From positions 1 to 6,340 of the forward strand of contig SLIY01000350.1 of assembly GCA_007135385.1 (NCBI GenBank): a stretch of DNA of 6,340 nucleotides, in the 5' to 3' direction. The notes beneath the pieces are model-generated. The model was not told the origin of the DNA and did no database searches. It was given only the letters and a program-made list of their open reading frames with translations. This document shows, one piece after another, positions 1-5,258 of this stretch. Every line of letters starts with the position of its first letter. Within the stretch, counting starts at the first letter, position 1. The position numbers were made by a program, and so were the translations under genes. The stretch comes from Leptolyngbyaceae cyanobacterium CSSed165cm_216 (GTDB taxonomy: Bacteria > Cyanobacteriota > Cyanobacteriia > Phormidesmidales > Phormidesmidaceae).

Positions 1-38
1 AGCAACAGGTGGATTTGTTGATTGAAACGCTAGGATAA
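1..38 (+). CDS. C-terminal end of an upstream gene (5' partial)
   Basis: Reading from base 3, the frame gives QQVDLLIETLG and then TAA at 36-38; the other two forward frames stop at 19-21 and 23-25. The stop lies 22 bases before the GTG start of the glycosyltransferase on the same strand, so the two could share a transcript. The fragment is too short to identify the protein. The call rests only on the open frame and a plausible amphipathic C-terminal helix, so it could be chance. Confidence 0.4.
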   Translation, partial: QQVDLLIETLG

Positions 39-49
39 TGAAGCCGTTT

Positions 50-54
50 GGAGG
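50..54 (+). promoter_or_regulatory. Shine-Dalgarno site that fixes the GTG start of the glycosyltransferase
   Basis: GGAGG lies six bases before the GTG at 61. This is close to ideal spacing, and it supports a GTG start for an ORF whose conserved VVIPTYNR motif begins only four residues later. No upstream start is needed. Confidence 0.75.
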
Positions 55-60
55 CTTACC

Positions 61-999
61 GTGTTTTTCAGCGTTGTTATTCCTACCTATAACCGCAAGC
101 CGATTCTGGAAAAGTGCCTGCGGGCTCTAGAGCACCAGGTGTTTGATAGCGGTCTAATTGATGGCTACGAAGTGGTGGTGGTCGACGACGGCTCCACCGA
201 TGGCACGGTGGATTGGCTGCGGCAGCAGGCGGCCGAGTTTCCCCATGTGCGCCTGTTTGAGCAAGACCACAAAGGGCCGGCGGCGGCGCGAAATTTTGGC
301 GTAGAGGTGGCTCAGGGGAACACGATTATCTTCATTGATAGCGACCTGGTGGTGCTGGAAGGGTTTTTGCAGGCCCATGCCACGGCGTTGCAAGCGGCCT
401 ACCAAAAGCAGGGACACGATCGCGTTTTTACCTACGGCCGGGTGGTCAACACCAGCAACTTCGAGGATCCCACCGCCGAGCCCTTCAAGCTAACGGATTA
501 CTCCCAGGCGTTTTTTGCCACGGGTAATGTGGCGATCGCCAAACATTGGCTACAAAAAGCAGGGCTATTTGATACCCAGTTCACCCTCTATGGCTGGGAA
601 GATCTAGAGCTGGGGGTGCGGCTGAAAAATCTGGGCCTATCGCTGGTCAAGGTACCAGAGGCGGTGGGCTACCACTGGCATCCCCCGTTTTCCCTCGATG
701 ACATACCCAACCTGATCGACAAGGAGATTCAGCGGGGCCGCATGGGGGTATTGTTCTACCAAAAGCACCCCACCCAGGACGTCAAGATGATGATTCAGAT
801 GACCTGGCTGCACCGGATTTTGTGGGGCGGGCTGTCGGTGGGGGGGCGCCTGAATGAAAAAACGATGGCCCCTTTGTTGCGCTGGCTGATCGATCAGGGC
901 AAACCCCAACTGGCTCTAGAGCTAGCGCGGGTCTTCCTCAATTGGTATAACGTCCAAGGGGTATACGCCGCTTACCAGGAGATGCAGCACCAAAGCTAA
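61..999 (+). CDS. Family 2 glycosyltransferase (GT-A fold)
   Basis: This 312-residue protein probably transfers a sugar from a nucleotide-sugar donor to an unidentified acceptor in cell-surface polysaccharide, glycolipid or glycoprotein synthesis. Visible GT2 landmarks are VVIPTYNR (residues 5-12), DDGSTDGT (42-49, nucleotide binding), KGPAAARNFG (71-80), the metal-binding DSD (93-95), TGNVAI (154-159) and the acceptor-side GWEDLELG (178-185), followed by YHWH (204-207). The GWED block resembles the C-terminal region shared by GT2 and GT7-type enzymes. The last ~100 residues are helical and carry no obvious membrane segment, so it is probably cytosolic or peripheral at the membrane. The start is GTG with a good Shine-Dalgarno. 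Length is normal for a single-domain GT2 and all catalytic motifs are present. Donor and acceptor cannot be read from sequence. The neighbouring aspS gives no functional clue. Confidence 0.93.
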   Translation: MFFSVVIPTYNRKPILEKCLRALEHQVFDSGLIDGYEVVVVDDGSTDGTVDWLRQQAAEFPHVRLFEQDHKGPAAARNFGVEVAQGNTIIFIDSDLVVLEGFLQAHATALQAAYQKQGHDRVFTYGRVVNTSNFEDPTAEPFKLTDYSQAFFATGNVAIAKHWLQKAGLFDTQFTLYGWEDLELGVRLKNLGLSLVKVPEAVGYHWHPPFSLDDIPNLIDKEIQRGRMGVLFYQKHPTQDVKMMIQMTWLHRILWGGLSVGGRLNEKTMAPLLRWLIDQGKPQLALELARVFLNWYNVQGVYAAYQEMQHQS

Positions 1000-1060
1000 G
1001 GCTTCCCTGCGGCCGACCACGATGGCCCTATTTCTTTTGCCGTTTTTCAGGCGCAATAGG

Positions 1061-1089
1061 TTCTCAGCTCAGCCACTATCCTAGATAAT
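1061..1089 (+). promoter_or_regulatory. Candidate sigma-70 type promoter for aspS
   Basis: In the 125-base gap before aspS, TTCTCA (1061-1066, four of six matches to TTGACA) is followed after 17 bases by GATAAT (1084-1089, five of six matches to TATAAT). Transcription would begin near 1096, leaving a leader of about 30 bases. No convincing Shine-Dalgarno precedes the ATG at 1125, which is common in cyanobacteria. This is pattern matching only. Confidence 0.35.
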
Positions 1090-1124
1090 GGGAAGGTTTT
1101 GAACTTTTAGCTCGTCCAACTACT

Positions 1125-2915
1125 ATGCGCACCCACTACTGCGGCACCCTTCAGGCCAGTAACCTTGGCGAAATCGTTACCTTGTTTGGTTGGGTCGATC
1201 GCCGCCGTGACCATGGGGGTGTGATTTTTATTGACCTGCGCGATCGCACCGGGGTGGTGCAGATTGTCAGTGACCCCGAACGCACCCCCGTTTCTTACCC
1301 CCAGGCGGACCCCCTCCGTAACGAGTACGTAGTCAAGGTGCAGGGGCGGGTCAGCCAGCGTCCAGAGGCGTCCCTTAATCCCAAACTGCCCACGGGGGAG
1401 GTGGAGATCTACGCCGACACCATCGAGCTATTGAACGCGGTGCGTAAACCCTTGCCGTTCCAGGTGTCCACCGCCGATGCCGAGCCCGTCCGGGAGGAGT
1501 TGCGCCTGCGCTATCGCTACCTAGACCTGCGCCGGGAGCGTATGGCCAAGAACATGCGGGTGCGCCACGGGGTGATTAAGGCCATTCGCCGGTTCCTGGA
1601 GGACCAGGAAGGCTTTGTGGAAGTGGAAACCCCAATCTTGACCCGCTCTACCCCTGAAGGGGCGCGAGACTACCTGGTGCCCTCGCGGGTGAACCCTGGA
1701 GAATTTTATGCCCTGCCCCAGTCGCCTCAGTTGTTCAAGCAGTTGCTGATGGTATCGGGGCTCGATCGCTACTACCAAATTGCCCGCTGCTTCCGGGATG
1801 AAGACCTGCGGGCCGATCGCCAGCCGGAGTTCACCCAGCTGGACATGGAAATGAGCTTCATGGACCAGGATGAGATCTTGGCCCTAAACGAAGCCCTGGT
1901 GGCCCACATTTTCAAAACGGTGCAGGGGCGCGATATTTCTCGGCCCTTTCCCCGGCTCACCTATGCCGAGGCTATGGATCGCTACGGTACCGACAAGCCC
2001 GACACCCGCTACGGTCTAGAACTGGTGGATGTGTCTGATTTGGTGCAAGACTGCGGCTTTAAGGTCTTTTCTGGGGCGGTAGCCGCAGGGGGAATTGTCA
2101 AGGTGTTGCCCATCCCTGGGGGGAATGACCAAATTTCTAACGTGCGGATTAAGCCCGGGGGTGACCTGTTTAAAATTGCCGCCACAGCTGGGGCCAAGGG
2201 GCTGGCCTACATTCGGGTGCGGGCCGAGGGGGCGATTGACACCATTGGAGCGATTAAAGATAACCTGCCCCCCGACCAAATGCAGGAGCTGCTCAGCCGC
2301 ACCGGGGCCACCGAGGGGACGCTGCTGCTGTTTGGGGCTGGTCCTACCGACATCGTCAATGCCACCCTGGATCGGGTGCGTCAGGCGATTGCCAAAGAGA
2401 TGGACCTGATCCCCGCTGACCAGCTGAATCTGCTGTGGGTCACCGACTTCCCCATGTTCGAGTGGAACGAAGATGAGCAGCGTCTGGAGGCCCTACACCA
2501 CCCGTTCACGGCTCCCCACCCCGAGGACATTGATGACCTCAGGACGGCCCGGGCTGTGGCCTATGACCTGGTGCTGAACGGCTACGAAATTGGCGGCGGC
2601 AGCCTGCGGATTTACCAACCGGAAGTACAGCAACGGGTGTTTGACACTATCGGCCTGTCTCCTGAAGAAGCCCGAGATAAGTTTGGCTTTTTGATGGAAG
2701 CCTTTGAGTATGGCACCCCGCCCCACGGCGGCATCGCCTACGGTCTCGATCGGCTGGTGATGCTGATGGCCGGGGAAGAGTCGATCCGCGATGCGATCGC
2801 CTTCCCCAAAACCCAGCAAGCTCGCTGCTTACTCACCCAGGCCCCCTCATCTGTGGATGAGGCGCAACTGAAGGAGTTATACGTGGCCTCCACCTACGAC
2901 CCAGAAGCAGACTAA
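1125..2915 (+). CDS. aspS: Aspartyl-tRNA synthetase (bacterial type, class II)
   Basis: This cytosolic enzyme charges tRNA-Asp with aspartate using ATP. At 596 residues it is full length for the bacterial type (E. coli has about 590). Domains in order are an N-terminal OB-fold that binds the anticodon (about 1-105, with GWVDRRRDHGG at 22-32), class II motif 1 (FVEVETP, 164-170), QSPQ (199-202), motif 2 with FRDE (223-226) and DRQPEFTQ (231-238), the bacterial GAD insertion (about 303-417), and motif 3 with GLDRL (540-544). The arginine of motif 3 is R543. The start is secure because MRTHYCG aligns with the N-terminus of other bacterial AspRS. His30 in DHGG is the residue type associated with non-discriminating AspRS, which also charges tRNA-Asn; discriminating E. 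coli has Leu there. Specificity is therefore open. No truncation or frameshift is visible. Confidence 0.98.
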   Translation: MRTHYCGTLQASNLGEIVTLFGWVDRRRDHGGVIFIDLRDRTGVVQIVSDPERTPVSYPQADPLRNEYVVKVQGRVSQRPEASLNPKLPTGEVEIYADTIELLNAVRKPLPFQVSTADAEPVREELRLRYRYLDLRRERMAKNMRVRHGVIKAIRRFLEDQEGFVEVETPILTRSTPEGARDYLVPSRVNPGEFYALPQSPQLFKQLLMVSGLDRYYQIARCFRDEDLRADRQPEFTQLDMEMSFMDQDEILALNEALVAHIFKTVQGRDISRPFPRLTYAEAMDRYGTDKPDTRYGLELVDVSDLVQDCGFKVFSGAVAAGGIVKVLPIPGGNDQISNVRIKPGGDLFKIAATAGAKGLAYIRVRAEGAIDTIGAIKDNLPPDQMQELLSRTGATEGTLLLFGAGPTDIVNATLDRVRQAIAKEMDLIPADQLNLLWVTDFPMFEWNEDEQRLEALHHPFTAPHPEDIDDLRTARAVAYDLVLNGYEIGGGSLRIYQPEVQQRVFDTIGLSPEEARDKFGFLMEAFEYGTPPHGGIAYGLDRLVMLMAGEESIRDAIAFPKTQQARCLLTQAPSSVDEAQLKELYVASTYDPEAD

Positions 2916-2920
2916 TACAG

Positions 2921-2934
2921 GAAGGCAGAAGGCA
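2921..2934 (+). repeat. Two tandem copies of a 7-base repeat (GAAGGCA)
   Basis: GAAGGCA occurs twice head to tail just after the aspS stop, followed by a further G. Short heptamer-type tandem repeats in intergenic DNA are known from cyanobacteria. Only two copies are here, so this may be a remnant or chance. Confidence 0.35.
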
Positions 2935-2940
2935 GCAAAG

Positions 2941-2965
2941 GAACTCCTTATCTCACAAGGGGTTT
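2941..2965 (+). terminator. Weak hairpin, possible aspS transcription terminator
   Basis: GAACTCCTT and AAGGGGTTT pair across a seven-base loop (about nine pairs, two of them G-T), 25 bases after the aspS stop. The T run lies within the stem and is not followed by a T tract, so as a rho-independent terminator it is poor. The rest of the 162-base spacer up to 3077 holds a second small hairpin (2994-3014, GCCAG/CTGGC arms) and no recognisable promoter. Confidence 0.3.
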
Positions 2966-3077
2966 AGCGTCAGCAGGTGGGTGGGTTATTTCTGCCAGTA
3001 GGTACTAGCCTGGCTGTTGGGGGACGGCACGGGTGAGCTGGCTTACCATAGAAACAGGTTGATGACAGGGGATTGCC

Positions 3078-3848
3078 ATGGCTTCACCGTTTCCCGGTAT
3101 GGATCCCTATCTTGAAAATCCAGAGCTGTGGTCAGCGGTCCATAGCCGGTTAATCGTGGCCATCGCTGATGACCTGGTAGACCATCTAGACGAGCGATTC
3201 CGAGTAGAAATTGAAAAACGTACCTACCTCAGCAGTGATCAAGGCAGCCTGCTGGTGGGAATTCCCGATGTAGCCTTAGTCACAGGGTGTACCGCTGACC
3301 CTGATAGCCCAACCGCTACCTTAGCCCTGCCGGTACAACCCGAGACCGTTACGGTCCCCATGGCTGCAGAAATCACCGAACGCTATCTAGAAATTCGCGA
3401 AGTCGCCACTGGCCGAGTGGTGACAGTGATTGAGCTACTCTCTCCTAAAAATAAACGCTCCGGGGAAGGACGCACAGCTTACTTGCGAAAGCGGAATCAA
3501 GTGCTGGCCAGCGCCTCCCATCTGGTAGAAATTGATCTATTGCGGGGGGGGAACCCTCCCCCCCTGTCAGACTCAGCCCCCAGCGACTACCGGATCCTGG
3601 TGTGCCGTAGCGATCAACGGCCCAGGGCAGATCTCTATCGGTTCACCTTGAGACAGATGATTCCCCCTGTGCCCATTCCCCTGCTTGCGGGAGAAACAGA
3701 ACCGACGCTGCATATTCAGCCCTTGCTGAACCGAGTTTATGACAAAGGCCGGTACCATTTGGCCATTGATTACAGTCAGCCAGCCAAGCCACCTCTCCCA
3801 GAAGACGATGCCGTTTGGGCCGCTAAGCTATGCCAGTTAAGGGGCTAA
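3078..3848 (+). CDS. DUF4058 family protein, function unknown
   Basis: This 256-residue protein fits DUF4058, a family common in cyanobacteria and planctomycetes with no assigned function. The diagnostic start FPGMDPYLE is at residues 5-13. Other family features follow: GIPDVALV (61-68), VIELLSPKNK (117-126), LVEIDLLRGG (149-158), SDYRILVCR (169-177) and a C-terminal YDKGRYHLAIDY (221-232). The protein looks complete at both ends. The order PDV, then a strand with IELLSP, then a strand ending in VEIDLL resembles Uma2-like PD-(D/E)XK nuclease-fold proteins. That is a fold inference, and the usual E-x-K pair is not obvious. The ATG at 3078 has AGGGG six bases upstream, and FPGMDP is expected right at the N-terminus. 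No signal peptide or membrane segment is visible. It converges on thyX with a 12-base overlap and looks like an orphan unit. Confidence 0.93.
   Translation: MASPFPGMDPYLENPELWSAVHSRLIVAIADDLVDHLDERFRVEIEKRTYLSSDQGSLLVGIPDVALVTGCTADPDSPTATLALPVQPETVTVPMAAEITERYLEIREVATGRVVTVIELLSPKNKRSGEGRTAYLRKRNQVLASASHLVEIDLLRGGNPPPLSDSAPSDYRILVCRSDQRPRADLYRFTLRQMIPPVPIPLLAGETEPTLHIQPLLNRVYDKGRYHLAIDYSQPAKPPLPEDDAVWAAKLCQLRG
3544..3564. repeat. G8/C7 homopolymer inverted repeat inside the DUF4058 gene
   Basis: Eight consecutive G (3544-3551) are followed by AACCCT and seven consecutive C (3558-3564). The arms can form a seven-pair all-G:C hairpin with a short loop. The frame stays open and encodes RGGNPPPL, which still fits the family's LLRGG region. 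Homopolymer runs this long inside a gene are prone to slippage. Confidence 0.8.
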
Positions 3849-5246
3849 CTTAGCTTTTTTCAGCCGATTCTCTTCGTACCAAGCGGCGATCGCCGGTACC
3901 CAGGCCTGAAAGTGGGGCCAGATCGCCTCACACATCTTCTGGGCTTCCAGCTGAGCATCAGCTTTCCAGCGGAGATCTAGCAAGTGCATCAGCGATCGCA
4001 CATTGGCCGACATCACCCAGTGCTGGCGAATGTCGAAGGGGATCAGCCCCCGGGCATGTTCTTCGGCAAAGCCCTGCTCAATGCGGTTTTTGTAGCGGCG
4101 GCTGGCCTCTAGGCACCAGTCCAGATCCTGCTGACGAGCCTCAGCGGTGTACTCGTACTTTTTGCCCTGGCGATCGCTGTAGAACCCCAAAGGCCGCAGG
4201 TAAAACACCTCTTCGACCTCGCGTTTGCCGTCCACCACGTCCAAGATCCGCTGGCCGGTATAGCGAAAGGAGTTGTGCACTACCACCCCATTGGCCACAA
4301 AGTTGTGCCAGGGACCTGCAACTTCCAGATCGTAAGTGGTCTGCATACCCAGGTATTCAACTGAAACCACCTGAACCGGGTGAGTCTTCAGCTTACGCCC
4401 CGGTGACGTTGGCTTAGGCGCCCAAAACTTTGGCTCTAGAATAGGTTGGAAGTTCGCAGCAAACTCAGCCTCTAAATGGTTGTGGTGTATGTGCTCGTGG
4501 CAGGGCTGACAGACGACAACGCCGTTGGTCATCAATTCACAATTTTTAGTCACCGCCAGCACCTGATTATCGGCATCGGCAACTAATCCCAGAGCATCGC
4601 CCATGCGCTGCCACCCTTGGGAGGTATAGAGGCGATGGTTAGTAGTGCAGTCAAGGGTTTTACCGTCGGCTAGGGTGAGGCGATAGACAGGCTGTAGACC
4701 ACTGCACATTACGTCCTGGAGATGGCCAATTTCAAACATGCCTGTGTCTTCGTTTAGAACCCGCAGGCGCATTTTCTTGAGGCGGGTTTTGCAGTCGCGG
4801 CGGTAGGTGCCGGGGAGTTCACCCTTGCGGCCACGAATTTTGCGCTCTCGGCTAGCTTTCTCACCGTTAGCCCACAAATCATATAGCTCAGCAATTTTGG
4901 TTTTTCTGAGACTACCAGAGGCATGAACGAAGGTCACCTCAGTATCCCCGGCCAGACACTGCACATCAAAGGAGACCCCGACCCGATGAGTGCGGATCTG
5001 CTGCATGGTGCTGTGGGGAAACCAGCCGATATTCAACACCATTTGGGGATGTTCGAGGGGGCCGTAGTGGCCCCGCCCACCTTTGAGCAAACTGGTGACT
5101 AAGATTTCGCCACAGCGCTGTTCGCTGGGCCACTGCCCGCGCTCATGGGCCACAAACCCTTCGGCATAATCCTGGTGCATGGCCGCATACATGGTCTGTT
5201 GGGGGTTGGGGGTTTGGGAGATCACCTCCACCGTAAACCGATCCAT
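3837..5246 (-). CDS. thyX: Flavin-dependent thymidylate synthase ThyX precursor with an in-frame intein
   Basis: ThyX makes dTMP from dUMP using FAD, NADPH and methylenetetrahydrofolate. The 469-residue precursor holds an N-extein (1-96), an intein (97-325) and a C-extein (326-469); splicing would leave a 240-residue enzyme, a normal ThyX size. Extein landmarks are LEHPQ (64-68, conserved His66), QQIRTHRVGVSFDVQ (82-96) joined to SFRYTGQR (326-333), and further on ARGLIPFDIR, NVRSL and LRWKADAQLEA. The signature is RTHR followed by eight residues and Ser, not the textbook RHRX7S. The intein lies directly before that Ser, so the active-site region is split until splicing. The ATG at 5246 follows the membrane protein stop by 10 bases, with GAGG as ribosome site, suggesting an operon. 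The 3' end overlaps the DUF4058 gene by 12 bases. Whether a thyA gene also exists elsewhere cannot be told from this window. Confidence 0.95.
   Translation of the reverse strand: MDRFTVEVISQTPNPQQTMYAAMHQDYAEGFVAHERGQWPSEQRCGEILVTSLLKGGRGHYGPLEHPQMVLNIGWFPHSTMQQIRTHRVGVSFDVQCLAGDTEVTFVHASGSLRKTKIAELYDLWANGEKASRERKIRGRKGELPGTYRRDCKTRLKKMRLRVLNEDTGMFEIGHLQDVMCSGLQPVYRLTLADGKTLDCTTNHRLYTSQGWQRMGDALGLVADADNQVLAVTKNCELMTNGVVVCQPCHEHIHHNHLEAEFAANFQPILEPKFWAPKPTSPGRKLKTHPVQVVSVEYLGMQTTYDLEVAGPWHNFVANGVVVHNSFRYTGQRILDVVDGKREVEEVFYLRPLGFYSDRQGKKYEYTAEARQQDLDWCLEASRRYKNRIEQGFAEEHARGLIPFDIRQHWVMSANVRSLMHLLDLRWKADAQLEAQKMCEAIWPHFQAWVPAIAAWYEENRLKKAKLAP
3844..3860 (+). terminator. Possible rho-independent terminator of the DUF4058 gene, inside the thyX 3' end
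   Basis: GCTA, loop ACT and TAGC are followed directly by six T (3855-3860). Outer G-T and A-T pairs could lengthen the stem using the AAGGG before it. It overlaps the DUF4058 TAA, and on the other strand it encodes the Lys-rich end of ThyX (KKAKLAP). The Watson-Crick stem is only four pairs, so the call is tentative. Confidence 0.38.
4272..4958 (-). other. Intein inserted in ThyX, 229 residues, splicing motifs intact
   Basis: This self-splicing protein element interrupts the ThyX signature between Gln96 and the conserved Ser. Block A is CLAGDTEVTF with Cys1 as nucleophile. Block B is DCTTNHRLYT (intein 103-112) with the TxxH pattern. Block F is TTYDLEVAGPWHNFVAN (207-223), and block G is GVVVHN with penultimate His and terminal Asn. 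The +1 extein residue is Ser, so this is a standard class 1 intein. At 229 residues it exceeds a minimal intein (about 130-150) but is too short for a full homing endonuclease. The excess is a Lys/Arg-rich stretch between A and B (intein 33-66) and an HNH remnant between B and F. By hand count GC is about 52% against about 60% in the exteins, and it has no HIP1 site, unlike the C-extein, which has three. Both suggest later arrival. Confidence 0.95.
4473..4544 (-). pseudogene. Remnant of an HNH homing endonuclease domain inside the intein
   Basis: Between splicing blocks B and F, precursor residues 235-258 read NCELMTNGVVV, then CQPCHEHIHHNHL. The part N-x4-C-x2-C-H-x3-H matches the second half of an HNH endonuclease with its zinc-binding cysteines and last helix. 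NCEL looks like the start of the first CxxC knuckle. The His-His/Pro segment expected between them (some 25 residues or more in the family) is missing and is replaced by MTNG. The reading frame is kept, as splicing requires. I infer an internal deletion, so endonuclease activity is unlikely. A chance CxxCH is possible but less likely given the position. Confidence 0.65.
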
Positions 5247-5254
5247 AGGGATAG

Positions 5255-5258
5255 CCTC
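5255..5258 (-). promoter_or_regulatory. Ribosome binding site of thyX, overlapping the upstream stop codon
   Basis: On the minus strand GAGG lies eight bases before the thyX ATG and overlaps the TGA stop of the membrane protein gene (5259-5257). This arrangement favours translational coupling of the two genes. Confidence 0.5.

Noticed and set aside
1011..1038. GGCC...GGCC hairpin followed by a T-rich stretch after the glycosyltransferase gene
   Set aside because: The stem is only four pairs and the T stretch is interrupted, so I do not call it a terminator.
3017..3049. TTGGGG and TACCAT as a promoter for the DUF4058 gene
   Set aside because: The spacing of 21 bases is too long and both boxes match poorly.
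4272..4958. Reading the 229-residue stretch in ThyX as a fused enzyme domain or a group I/II intron
   Set aside because: The frame is open throughout, the ends are exact intein junctions (Cys1, HN, Ser+1) and blocks A, B, F and G are present. A nucleic-acid intron would not keep these protein motifs.
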